From Meandrina meandrites (lineage: Eukaryota; Cnidaria; Anthozoa; Scleractinia; Meandrinidae): a stretch of DNA of 64,000 bases. The position numbers and the translations under genes were made by a program. Where the stretch lies: contig OY855903.1 of assembly GCA_963693305.1 (NCBI GenBank), positions 21,831,755 through 21,895,754 on the forward strand, given 5' to 3'. Below are positions 1 through 10,614 of this stretch, piece after piece. Under the pieces are notes generated by a model. It did no database searches, had not been told where the DNA came from, and saw only the letters and a program-made list of their open reading frames with translations. Within the stretch, counting starts at the first letter, position 1, and the number at the start of each line of letters is the position of its first letter.

Positions 1-1139
1 ATTTTAGTTCCCAGTAAAACACTCTCCTCCGTAATAAGAATATAGGCATAAATGTTTGGATAAAGAGAACGGTCAGTTTCAGTTCTGAATGACTGCTGAT
101 AACGATTTTTTTTTTCCGTTTCGCGGGAACAAATTTTTGAGGAATAGGACTTAGAAATAAAACTTTGTTAGATATTGGTTACGCCGAGTTCTAACTGCTT
201 GCAGTATTTAATAGACGTGAAAATATTACATTCTGCACGCATTCTGTGTCGAAACGTTTAAGGAAATTGAAATCTTTGTTGAGCAGTATTGCATAAATTG
301 TAAAGGAATTGAAAAAAATATATTTTGGCTTATTTTGATGGGATTTAGGATAGGCATTTGCCGATTGTGCTAGTAAAAGTGGCATATTATGCTAGTGGCA
401 GTGCTCGTTTTTTGCCCAAATTATGCTCAAATTATGCTCGCTTTTCAAAATTATGCTACTTTTTTAAAAAAATTATTCTGTGCACAAACTTCACAACTCA
501 CAAGACAAGTTTGAAAATGTATTTTATTAACCCTGGCCTGACGTTCTGGGCCCGGTTGTTCAAAACCTGGGTAACTTTATCCGGTGGTTAGGCCTATCTG
601 GATGTAAGTTCACTGCACTTGACTCGTTTGGCGTGGCGGCCGCCATTTTGAAACGAGCACTGGGAGAAAGACTAAGTCTGGGACCGAGACACAGACTTCC
701 GGTTCCGTTTCATCGAATTCCCGCGGTATCTCAACACAACTAATCAAAGGCCCTTTGGGCTGTCTCGTGTCTCTTTTCAATATTTTTGTGTAATTTGTGT
801 TAAAACGTTAAACCACAAGGTATAGCCTTGTTTTGGTGCTAAGTTTGTTTTCGTTCTATAATTTTATAAAATGACTGTTCTTTTATAATTCTTTTTGATG
901 TATTGATGTCTTGTTTCTTTTGTTTTTGTAAAGTTCTCAGGCTCATAGGCTAGTTTCTACCAGGTAGTTTTGTTTCGTCTTAAACTCAACCTGACAGTTG
1001 CAATTCGCTAAGGGTGCAGAGGATTACAAAGAAGGGGCATTCCAAATTAGGAAAAAATAGCTGCCCCCTTTCTTTGTCCGTGGTATATGCTTAAGTGTAA
1101 GATCAATGTAAGATATCAGTAGTAGAGAGTATTCTGGTC
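1..1139. other. Intergenic sequence, no gene seen
   Basis: No coding signal was found on either strand; all open frames are short and lack a recognisable domain. The only structure noted is the repeat at 355-470, which is described separately. Confidence 0.5.
355..470 (+). repeat. Dispersed repeat with TTGCCGATTGTGCTAG end, copy 1
   Basis: This stretch has a TTGCCGATTGTGCTAG start followed by several ATTATGCT motifs. A related sequence lies in inverse orientation at 10482-10612, where the minus strand starts with the same TTGCCGATTGTGCTAG and also carries repeated TTATGC motifs. Two insertions of the same short repeat in opposite orientation is the simplest reading. A single long element with these as ends is possible but unsupported. 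Confidence 0.5.
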
Positions 1140-1395
1140 TCGAATTGTCACTATTCGTTATCGTCGCTATTTAGGACTATTCGTCACTATATTTGCAACT
1201 ATTCGTTAGTATTTGGAACTATAGTTTTTGTCACTTTTCGTTACTATTCGCCACTATTCAACTACTATTCGCTACTAGTTGTCATCATTCACGACTTACG
1301 ACTCGTATCAGGTCGTGTATATTGGACATGGATGACTTATCACAAACTATTCGCGACTATTCGTACTATTCGCGACTATGTGCTATTCGATTTTT
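1140..1395. repeat. Degenerate short tandem repeat, ACTATTCG-like
   Basis: The motif ACTATTCG and variants (ACTATTCGTCACTAT, TACTATTCGCCACT, CGCGACTATTCG) recur at irregular short spacing through about 250 bases. It reads as a degenerate low-complexity tandem array just before the TPR relic; the open frame across it is not a gene. Confidence 0.6.
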
Positions 1396-1424
1396 CCAGA
1401 CATCTATTTAGACCAAGCCGTCAT

Positions 1425-2795
1425 TCAACACAGGAGAGGGGACTGCTCAGAAGCTTTTTAGTCAGAGAAGCGCGTACTCGACATCAGACTGAGGCTGTTT
1501 GGTGAAGAACATCAAAAGACTGCTGACAGCTTCCATAAAGTAGGGGTTACATAACATTCACTGGGCGACTACATCTCCGTTCTTGAGCCCAAGAATCATG
1601 CACTTGATATCAGACGGAAACTGTTTGGTGAAAACCATTCAGAGACTGCGAACAGCTATCTTTCAGTGGGGGTTACACAACATTCAGTTGGAGACTACAA
1701 CTCTGCTCTCGAGTCCAAAACGGGTGCACTTGAAATCAGACGGAAAACTGTTTGGTGAGCATGACTAACAACAACCATGAAGTGAGGGTTACACAACATT
1801 CACTAGGAGACTACAACTCTGCTCTTGCCTATGAGAAGTGTTCACGTGATATCATACTGAGGTGTTTGGTAAAAAAACTTCCAACGACCACTTACAGCTA
1901 CCATTCAGTAGGTGTAACACAAACAACATTAACTTGCCGACTACAAACACAGCATGAAAACATAACTTTACTGTGGTGTAAAGCTGAAGTAACCGGCCCG
2001 ATACCCACCTAGGGTTATGGTTATAATGAATGAATGAATGAAAGCTGAAGTAAAGCTGCCGTAAATTTGGAATTTAATCAGCTTTACGCGACCTTTACAT
2101 TTTTTAAAGCTGACCTTTAAACCAGCTTTACACTCATGTCTAAAGCTGGCTTAAAGATATTGAAACATTTAAGCCACATTTATACCAGGTTTACGCACGG
2201 TAGCGTAAATGTCAGGTTTAACCACCTTTAAGAACCTTTAATTGATGGCGTAAAGTTGGATGACCAGCTTTAAGGAGATTTAAGCCACCTTTAATTTTCC
2301 GTAAATCTCCATTTTCGAGGTGTGAAATTGTCCGCTCTCAAGTCCAAGAAGCGAGCGCTTTATATCAGATGGAAACTGTTTGGTGAACGGATATTGATAT
2401 ACTGTCTCTGATATTCAGAGACAGCTGACAGCTACCATTCAGAAGGGGTGTTGCACATCATTCACTGGGCGACTACATCTATGCTCTGGATCCGAATCCA
2501 AGCTTGTACTTGATATCAGTCTGAAACTGTTTGGTGAAGAACATTCAGAGATGGCTGAGAGCTATCATTCAGTAAGGGCTACACAACATTCACTGGGCAA
2601 CTACATCTCCACTCTGAAGTCCAAGAAGCGCGCGTATGATATTAAAATGAAAGTGTTTGGTGAAGAACACTTACAGACTGCTGACAGCTACCATTCAAAA
2701 GGGGTTACACAACATTCACTGGGAGACTACATCTCTTGTCTCTAGTCAGACAAGCGTGCATTCGACATCAGAATGAAACTGTTTGGTGACTGAGG
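1425..2795 (+). pseudogene. Decayed tetratricopeptide-repeat (TPR) coding array
   Basis: The DNA is built of 126-bp units, each encoding one 42-residue TPR of the kinesin-light-chain type. The recognisable pieces are DIRRKLFGE, TADSYHSVGVTQHSLGDY and ALESKKRAL. The CTGTTTGGTGAA landmark recurs near 1495, 1621, 1748, 2367, 2527, 2653 and 2780. Units are joined by stops (for example GVT-stop-HSLGDY near 1550) and by +1 frame changes near 1748, so no continuous protein can be made. An unrelated block at about 2035-2325 interrupts the array. Repeats of this kind belong to large cnidarian TPR proteins, often with an NB-ARC-like domain, but no upstream domain is visible here. It is read as a fragment of a duplicated TPR gene, not an active gene. 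Confidence 0.8.
2035..2325. repeat. Insertion rich in TAAAGCTG / CAGCTTTA inverted motifs
   Basis: This block splits the TPR array. Both TAAAGCTG and its reverse complement CAGCTTTA recur within it (for example GTAAAGCTG near 2050, CAGCTTTACGCG near 2087, CCAGCTTTA near 2123 and 2263). It lacks TPR coding sense, so it was probably inserted as a small foldback-type element. Ends and target duplication are not clear. Confidence 0.45.
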
Positions 2796-2799
2796 ACAC

Positions 2800-3671
2800 C
2801 CAAAACGGTCACAGCAATCGTTCAGTATTGTTTCTTATCAGTATTGTTTCTCACTTTTAGCTCATTACCGGGTGAGTATACTGAATCATTACGAAAGTAA
2901 GTATATGAAACTTTATTTAAACAGGGTGCCTTGTGGTATCGATAGGTGCGCTACATCTAAAACTTACATCACATTAAAATTTAAGATTAAAAATAGTACT
3001 CCTTATTACAATGCTATTACAAAAAGAGGCTAAAATATACTTTACCAAAAAGCTATTATAACAGGAAATGTTTCTCTAGGCTGTAAAAAGCTTGTATGTT
3101 ATCTACGCTTGCAACTTTCGCGCCTCTAAAAAGAAAGGTGTTTTTAGAAGATTTACCATTTCCGGGGATGGAAAAAGCAGAGACCGGGGAAAATTTTGCT
3201 GGGATAATTTTAAGTCTTCTTTTTTTCATATGTGAGAAATAAAACTGGCGAACATGCGGGAAAACGAAATGATAAAACACTCGCGAAACAAAGTGACAAA
3301 ACAAGCGGGAAGACAAAATTACAAAACAGGCGGAAAAACAAAATGGCAGAACAAAATATTATTTATGATTTTTTACCGAAAAAGAACGTCCTCTCTATTT
3401 TTGACGCAAATGAACGCAAGAGGAATTGAGCGTTACTCGAAGCACTCGTCCCCCACCTTCTTGCGCCGACCGTTAAATTGCGCTGTTTTCCATTTCTTTT
3501 GTGATTTATTGCCCGCTTTCTACGATCCAATAAAAGTGTCAGAAAATAGAGTACATGTTTCTTGCGACGAAAACGCTGAAAATGGAAATACCGGAATGTT
3601 TGTAACGAAATAGCATTCCCAAGGTAAACTCACCGCGGGAATACGTTACCGGGGTGTTTGCCGTCACAGAC
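2800..3671. other. Intergenic sequence, no gene seen
   Basis: Overlapping lysine-rich frames near 3232-3613 have no recognisable domain and look like chance frames in A-rich DNA. Nothing else is supported. Confidence 0.45.
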
Positions 3672-5321
3672 TTAAGGTGGCCCGCGGTTATTTCTGGGAA
3701 CGGACGTACTCTTTTCTAAAGCGAGTTTTCGGCATGTAAACGTTAACCGTTTCTCTGATTTTTGGCAATCGAAATAACGAATGTTCAAATTTTATAAAGC
3801 TTTGAATTTTAGGGCGAACAAAATAAACGAACACGAGATATTAGCGTTTTTAAAAAAATCAATTTATGAAAAAAGCGCGAATATTTTCCAAACGCGACGA
3901 TAGATTTTTTTCTAATTAATGTCAACAAGTTCAAATTATCCAAGTTTTAATGTGAGCAAGTTTCAACGAAATCGGCTGGTAGAAATTACTGCACAGTTGA
4001 CTGTTGAATTTTTGCTTCAAAATATTATGCTTGTGTATAATTGGGAGCTGTTACAACAACGCTTAAGTAATGCTAAGATCCCATAGATTATTTGAAAGCT
4101 TAATGCCAGCTAAAACGTTGCTGAAAAAGTCTGGAAAGATCGGAAACTCCCAGCTAAAGTGGTAGACAAATGAAGCAGAAGAGGTTTACGGTGCGTAAAT
4201 TATGAATTTTAAAATATTCATTTTTTTTAGAATTAAAAAAAATCTACCGATTTTTTTCTTTTATTTTCAAGTATGAGAAAATACAGCATATGTGCAAACG
4301 GCTTTATCTAGTTCCGTGTGTCTAGTCTCGATGAAACTCGTCGAATGTGGCTCGCCAAGATAGCTACTTCTCGTCTTCCATTTTGGCTTTGAAAATGCTC
4401 GTTACAGTAAATTATTCAAAACTTGCCGCATTCTCAAGATTATTTAGCACCTGGAAAAAATTGCGGCTGAGCTTTGTATTCATGCATTTTATTTAGCAAT
4501 GAATGTGGCATGTGGCGTGGTATGTTCAATTCCAGGTGCTAAATAATCTTGAGAATGCCGCAAGTTTGAATAATTTACTGTTACGCGAGGGTTTCCAGAG
4601 CGCTTCAAAATGGAAGACGCGAACTAGCCATCTTGGCGAGAAAAATTCGACGCGTTCCATCGAGATTAGACACACGAAACTAGATAAAGCCGTTTGCATA
4701 TATGCTGTATTTTCTCCTACTTAAAAATAAAAGAAAAAAAATCGGTAGATTTTTTTTAATTCGAAAAAAATGAATATTTTAAAATTCACAATTTACGCAT
4801 CGTAAACCTCTTCCTCTTCATTCGTTTACAACTTTTTCTAGGAGTTTCCGATCTTTCCACACTTTTCAGCAACGTTTTAGCTGACATTAAGCTTTCAAAT
4901 AATCCATTGGATCTGAGCACTACTTAAACGTTGTTGTAACAGCTTCCAATTATACACAAACATAATATTTTGAAGCAAAAATTCAGCAGTCAACTGTGCA
5001 GCAATTTCTACCCAGCCGATTTCGTTGAAACTTGCTCACATTAAAACTTGGATAATTTGAACCAGTTGATATTAATTAGAAAAAAATCTATCGTCGCGTT
5101 TGGAAAATATTCGTGTTTTTCTCATAAATATATTTTTTCAAAAGCGCTAATATCTCGTGATCGTTTGCCTTGTTTGCCCTATAATTTAAAGCTTTATAAA
5201 ATTTGAACATTTGGTATTTCGACTACCAAAAATCAGAAAAATCGGTTGCGGTTTATATGCCCAAAACTCGATTTAGAAAAGAGCACCTCCGTTCCCAAAA
5301 AATAGCCGCGGGCCACCTTAA
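3672..5321. mobile_element. 1.65-kb palindromic (foldback) element flanked by TTAA
   Basis: The two halves are inverted copies along almost the whole length. The left end reads TTAA then GGTGGCCCGCGG, and the right end reads CCGCGGGCCACC then TTAA. Inner landmarks also match in inverse order: CATTTGTCTACCAC near 4160 against TTCGTTTACAAC near 4820, and AGATTATTTAGCACCTGG (4437-4454) against CCAGGTGCTAAATAATCT (4531-4548). The centre falls near 4497 with a short unpaired spacer. TTAA at both edges fits the target duplication of piggyBac-type transposons, so this is best read as a non-autonomous piggyBac-like foldback element. The 73-codon frame at 4503 lies on the palindrome and is not a gene. 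No transposase is present. Confidence 0.8.
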
Positions 5322-6560
5322 TACTTTACCAAGGTTATTAATCTTTCATACTGTTTTCGGCGCGAAATGCGAAAATGGATAATTCGAGGGTGCTTGCTAG
5401 CATCATCTCGCTTTTATTATTTATACTGTTTCGACAGTCCTCTATTGCTTTGTTATGTCAGTGTTTCAGACACCGTTTTTATACTGAAATCTCCTTGTTG
5501 GATGTTTCTAGGCCTAGAGATTAAATCGAAATACATATTATTTGTAATACATATGACTTGTGTTGTACGACAACGACAAATTTCCAAAAAAAGTAGCTTA
5601 TACTTACAAATCCAGCCATGATTCTAAGAAAGACCACGCATTTGCTGCCTTGAACACGCAAAGTTGACCTCCGGAAATCTAAACCATATTTAATTTCAAA
5701 TTTCTCTGTTTATTTTATTTGCTTATCTTTGAGGTTTGCCTCGCGATCGGTCATTTTATCTTGGGGTACTTGAAAAACCTTCCTATTTACCTCGGTAACT
5801 TGCATGGGCGATTCTTTTGTTCTTTTTGATGTATCCATGGAAATACACCGCGATAAATTTACCTTGGAAAATGTTGGTCACACACGATTTGAAAGTTTTC
5901 CGAGGTAAAGAGCCCATTTACCACGGTAAAAGGACGATGTGTAACCGCAACTGTATAAGTTTGACACACTACACTTGACACTAAGCTATTCCGTACTTGA
6001 AACCCTACACTGCTACACAGATCAAATAATTTGTTCCAGTCAACTCTTGTCATGTTTATGCAGTCACGAAAAACCTTTCGGTAACGATTCTCGCATCGCG
6101 ACCGCAATCCTCAACTCGAAAAAAATCTCTGAACTTTTCTAAACGCAATAATCAGGAAAAGAAGAGCTACAATCGAAGCGATCACGCGTTCAGGATCCAT
6201 GGCGGATTTCTTGTAACGCGAGGGGAAAAAGAAACATTTGAGAAACGTCCTGACTGTCACGCGAAAGGAAAAAGCGTTTCGTTTACTAAGGCAGCTGACT
6301 GATTTTATCTCAGTGTGCTGATAAACATTTCTCGATTATCAAAATCTATAATCAGAGGGCTAGTTTCGTGGTCTGTATGTTTTTTTTTTTTTTCACTTCT
6401 AACTAGTTGACTAAGAATCTAACATTTCGCAATGATTGGAAGTAAAATCATAAAACGCATGGGTCTATTTGGAAAGGAAGGTTTTTTTTAAATAAAAGTT
6501 AATAAAATAGTTAGGTGCCATGTTCACGGCAAAGCCACTGCCCGGCTACTTTTCACATGC
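5322..6560. other. Intergenic sequence, no gene seen
   Basis: Both strands were examined. Short frames near 5367 and 5859 carry no domain, splice context or codon pattern that I recognise. Confidence 0.4.
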
Positions 6561-6564
6561 GAAC

Positions 6565-6790
6565 AGAAATCAAGTTATCGCCGCGTAGAACACAAAGCAA
6601 ACTACTCCCCGGCAGTTAGAAAGGACTAATACAAAGTATAAACGAAAGAGATAAATTATGTTTGACGAGTTTTATTAGATTCGGTAGACAGAAATTTCTT
6701 TTAAAGATGTAAACAACTGAAGAACTAACTGAGACCGTTTGACCTTGTATCGTTTGTCGGATGCCACGCTTCTTTAATACGCACTATCAA
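6565..6790 (+). repeat. ~300-bp dispersed repeat, diverged copy 1
   Basis: It shares landmarks in the same order with the tandem pair at 8595-9190: GCGTAGAAC, GGCAGTTAGAAAGGAC, AGTATAAACGAAAGA, GTTTGACCTTGTATCGT and GTCGGATG. It lies just upstream of the Myb/SANT-like relic, whereas the two better-matching copies lie downstream. Confidence 0.65.
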
Positions 6791-6989
6791 AACAATTTCA
6801 GGAAATTAAATGTCAATCAAATGCGTTTTCGATGAGGTATCAGAACACGCAAGACTTGTACGACACGTACATTTCTTTCTGTAAAAAGAAAATTCACACA
6901 ATCACAAATCACGCATTCTGTTCCTTTAGCGATAAGTTATTAAACAAGTCGACGGTTTGCAAGAGTAGCAAATCCAGATCAGCCAATGA

Positions 6990-7785
6990 ATGGCGGTCAA
7001 CATTGTCCATTTCCATCGACAAGCGCCATATTTTATCGTCCAGCTACTACTACTGGCGATTAGCACGCCATCGCCTCAGTCTTCAGTTCCAAGTGATGTC
7101 GAAGTACTTGCAGTACTTGCTACGGCGAGCACAAAAACGAAAAAACCTCGCGTTAAGTCTGCTGACTGGACTGAGGAAGAAACGCACGAAGTTCTTGAAG
7201 CGTAGGCGCCAAAATTTAGTAAGCTGTGGGGAGTTTCACAAAGAGAAAAAATCAAACTCTGGAACGATATCTATTCTTTGTATAAAGAAAGGTATCCAGA
7301 AAGCCAGAGAATGCTACAGCAGGTGAAGTAACGGCAGCAGAATCTAGAGTACGAGTTCAAGCAGTGGTCTCGCTCGACTGGAGAAGCTGGAATTCAGAAA
7401 ATTATAGAAGGCTTCCCCTATTTCGACATCTTTGTTGAGGTGCCGGTGGTGGGACATCGATCCATCTAAAACGGCAATCAAATGAGTCACTCACTACCTT
7501 TACCTCAGAGCCGGGTGTTAACGAGGCTTCGCAAATCGAAAGTGTAAATGTTTCTCTCCATGAATCAGAACCGCCTGAGAAAAGAAAGGCGAGAAAGTAC
7601 GACTCCAGACTGGCAGAGTTCTTTTATTGAAATGTTTGAAAAGAGTATGGAACAGGACAACGCAAGATTTGAACGAAAATGTTCCGTGACGCCCCGAGCA
7701 GGCAAATGGAACAAACGTGAAACGCCATACTTGCTGGCTTAAAAGACATTTTTAAAGATTTAGCATCAAAATAATTGTCTTTATC
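6990..7785 (+). pseudogene. Broken Myb/SANT-like DNA-binding protein gene
   Basis: From about 7135 one frame encodes a Myb/SANT-like trihelix domain: ADWTEEETHEVLEA, an in-frame TAG at 7204-7206, then PKFSKLWGVSQREKIKLWND and YSLYKERYP, a second stop near 7329, and then EYEFKQWSRSTGEAG. The spaced tryptophans (W-EEE, LWG, LWND) and the K-LWG-S-R-K-W-I-Y pattern are typical of the Myb_DNA-bind families. A downstream part in shifted frames (7540-7781) reads PPEKRKARKYDSRLAEF, FIEMFEKSMEQDNARFER and LAGLKDIFKDLASK. That is the acidic and coiled C-terminal arrangement often seen in the Myb-like partner of Harbinger transposons or in related multi-copy genes. At least three stops and two frame changes show it is dead. 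The assignment to a Harbinger partner is inference; the Myb/SANT-like fold is fairly clear. Confidence 0.7.
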
Positions 7786-7789
7786 TAAC

Positions 7790-8034
7790 TAATCGTTTAT
7801 TTTCTGTTATTGGATCGTTGTTATCCGTGCCATAGGTCGCACTTTTCAAAACAAATGTTGTGCAATACTCACGTAGCAATCACAGTCTTCTTTAGGGTCT
7901 CGTTTTTCTGTTCAACCCTTCTCAACGCACTGTTGGACAGCTAAGAATTTGCTCGTTCGCTGCAAGTTCGTAAAAAACGCCATCTCTTCTGCGTGCATTG
8001 CGTGTCGTTTATTTACAGATAACGTCAACGCTTT
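7790..8034. other. Short gap, nothing recognised
   Basis: AT-rich DNA between the Myb-like relic and the GC-rich repeat. No feature is supported. Confidence 0.3.
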
Positions 8035-9990
8035 ATATCATCGTGCGAGTGCACCGGCCCGGGGGTTTTGCGAGCTTAATTCTGCGAGCTGCGAGCTGCG
8101 AGCTAAGAGAAAATCAGAAACTTTGTATGTTATAAAATAAACTAGAAATGTCATAATTAAAGTCATTTTTTGTTGCCGACATGAATTCCCGATTAACATT
8201 GTCCACGTGGATACAAGAGTTTCATTGCTTTGTTAACCTCTGCAGTACAGCATCGACAGTTTTTACAGTAATGGATACATTGTGTGTGACATAATTTTGT
8301 CATGTCATGAATGGCGTGACCACAGTGACGTTGAACATTTTTAAGCGATGACGTCATAGAATGACGTCATCGGTTAATGCTGTAAAGTGGAAAAGTGATG
8401 GAATTTATGGAATTTTTGGTGTTACGGTGTGAGCGCGATTACTCCCTGAATTGAACCGAAGAGCATTGGGAACTAGGTGCATGGTTTGTGTTCTTGTTCT
8501 TGTCGTCGTGCGAGTGGACGGAATCTGTTGTCTGTTGCAATCGATCGATCTTTCTAGAACCGAATAGAATTTGGAACTAACTCCAGGGATAAACGTCAGT
8601 AGAAAAGAATTCAAGTAAAACTCAACAAGAAATCACGGCGTAGAACTCAAAGCAAAATACTCCCGGGCAGTTAGAAAGGACCGATTCTATGTATAAACGA
8701 AAGACAAATTATATTTGATGTGTTTTAGTAGATTTAGTAGACAGAAATCTTTACATTTTTTAAAAGAAAAGGGTTAAACATTTTCAAGACAGCGTTTGAC
8801 CTTTTATCGTATGTCGTCAGTATCGGATGTCGCGCTACAGGATAACACAGCTTTTGTCAAACAGTCATTCAACACAGAAGTTGTTCAGAAATAAACGTCA
8901 GTAGAAAAGAAATCAAGTTTAACTCAACAAGAAAGCACTGCGTAGAACTTAAAGCAAAATACTCCCGGACAGTTAGAAAGGACTAATTCTAAGTATAAGT
9001 GAAAGAGACTAATTATATTTGATGTGTTTTATAAGATTTAGTAAACAGAAATCTTTAATTTTTTTTAAAAACAAAAGGGCTCAACAATTTCAAGACAGCG
9101 TTTGACCTTGTATCATATGTCGTCAGTATCAGATATCTCCCTGCAACATAACGCAACTTTTGTCGAACAATCATTCAACACAGAAGTTGTCAGCTATTTT
9201 TATTAACTTTCTTGAAATTTTCTGTCAAATTTCCTGAAAATTCTTAAAGACCCCTTGTGAAACGTCATCGCTTCTGCATGCATTGCGTGCCGTTTATTTG
9301 GCACACGCTGGGGGCTAAAGTTCCTTCCCCTGCCTGCTTGATAAATCAAAAAATCACAAGACATTTTGGTTGAAAAATGTGTCTAACAACATAACAACTT
9401 TCAACAGCGTTTTCAACATTGACACATCACGATATGTGAGCTGCTACTAAGTGTGATTGAAAATGGACCGAAACCACAGCGGCGTGCACGTAAACATAGA
9501 TGTATACCACGCGCGCGATATGTGACGTACGCAAACATGTCATGTCAGCTCGTAACGTGTCCGCCTACGCATCCAGTTTGCGTGATTTCCTTATCATACA
9601 AGAGTATGAGTTCTGAAAAACGTCCGTCATCAGTGTCAACATTCTGTTATCCTCCATATTTTACTATCTCAAACAGGACTACGCTGAGTTTCAATCCTTT
9701 AAGTTGATCTCTTCAGTTGCTACTGTGTTAGTGTCTAGAAAGCTAGAATGGAAGTCCAGTGAAGACTGTTCTCATTCCGTAATTTGAGGTGTGCTAAAGA
9801 TACCTGTGTACCAGATCGCAAATGGAGGATTATTATAAGCTAGTCTAAAACGGCCAATGGGGTAGTTATTTTAATCTTTATTTATTAAACTTTTTATTTA
9901 TTTATTTATTTTTGTTTTCAGCTTGCAGCTCGCAGCTCGCAGCTCGCAGTTTTCAGCTCTCTCACTCCCCAGATCCCGAGTGCACCGAAT
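8035..9990. repeat. Region bounded by inverted GCGAGCTGCGAGCT repeats
   Basis: The left edge (about 8048-8105) carries GAGTGCACCGG followed by three GCGAGCT units. The right edge (about 9920-9990) carries the reverse complement: AGCTCGCAGCTCGCAG repeats followed by GAGTGCACCG. The two edges are therefore roughly inverted with respect to each other. They enclose the tandem ~300-bp repeats at 8595-9190. It may be a non-autonomous element or two independent copies of a short repeat. No open reading frame of interest lies between them. Confidence 0.45.
8595..9190 (+). repeat. Tandem pair of a ~295-bp repeat
   Basis: Two head-to-tail units (about 8595-8893 and 8894-9190) match along their length. 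They share AAACGTCAGTAGAAAAGAA, ACTCAACAAGAAA, ACTCCCGG(G/A)CAGTTAGAAAGGA, TTATATTTGATGTGTTTTA, CAAGACAGCGTTTGACCTT and TCATTCAACACAGAAGTTGT. The diverged copy at 6565-6790 is the same family. There is no coding potential. Confidence 0.75.
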
Positions 9991-10212
9991 TAGCTCGAAT
10001 TTGTTGCGCTTGATAGACCGATCAGAAGAACCGCACAAGACTGTGAACTAACTACAGCAATAAACGTAAAAGAAAAGAAATAAATTTTAAGAACAGTAAA
10101 GCGTGCCTGTATTTCACATAATAAGCCCTTTACAATAAATACTCCTAACCTGCAGTTTGATAAACCAGCGGGCTGCGACCTCTTTGTTAAGAAACATTAT
10201 CTGTTCTTTGAT

Positions 10213-10384
10213 ATGAAATTCCGGCGGCCTCACAAAGCAAATGTTGATATGGCGGGAAAAATATTGACATGGCGGGAAAATTCCGCGGCGTCACAAAGCA
10301 AACGCGCATGGAATGCACCTTGGAATGCATCTTCTCCCCCTCGCATATTCTCGTGTCGTCATGACAACGTCATGACGACACGAG
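10213..10384. repeat. Short direct repeat and perfect 16-bp hairpin
   Basis: TCACAAAGCAAA occurs twice (near 10230 and 10291), together with two copies of GACATGGCGGGAAAA/GATATGGCGGGAAAA. They are followed by a perfect inverted repeat: CTCGTGTCGTCATGAC (10350-10365), a 3-base spacer, then its reverse complement (10369-10384). No gene encloses it. It could be a small foldback relic. Confidence 0.6.
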
Positions 10385-10481
10385 ACAAAAAGCAATCGCA
10401 AAATAGGAGTGGAACCAACTGTTAATAGTAATCTATCGTTTTTACTAGCTGAGATCTTCGTTTTCTTGAATTATTCTAAAA

Positions 10482-10612
10482 TTGTGCTATTAAGACAAGA
10501 AAATATACGGATTATGCTAGCAGTGCTACTTTTGGAAAAAGGGCAAAAATTATGCTCAATTCCTCAGATTATGCCAAAAATTATGCTAGCACAATCGGCA
10601 AGAGCCTAATTT
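10482..10612 (-). repeat. Dispersed repeat with TTGCCGATTGTGCTAG end, copy 2
   Basis: Inverse-orientation relative of the repeat at 355-470. On the minus strand it starts TTGCCGATTGTGCTAGCATA and continues with several TAATTTTTGGCATAATC-like motifs. Confidence 0.5.
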
Positions 10613-10614
10613 AG

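Noticed and set aside
3232..3613. Lysine-rich frames of 65 and 119 codons
   Set aside because: Low-complexity A-rich sequence, overlapping in two frames, with no recognisable domain.
7949..8140. 63-codon frame over the GCGAGCT repeat
   Set aside because: It runs across the GC-rich inverted repeat and shows no protein feature.
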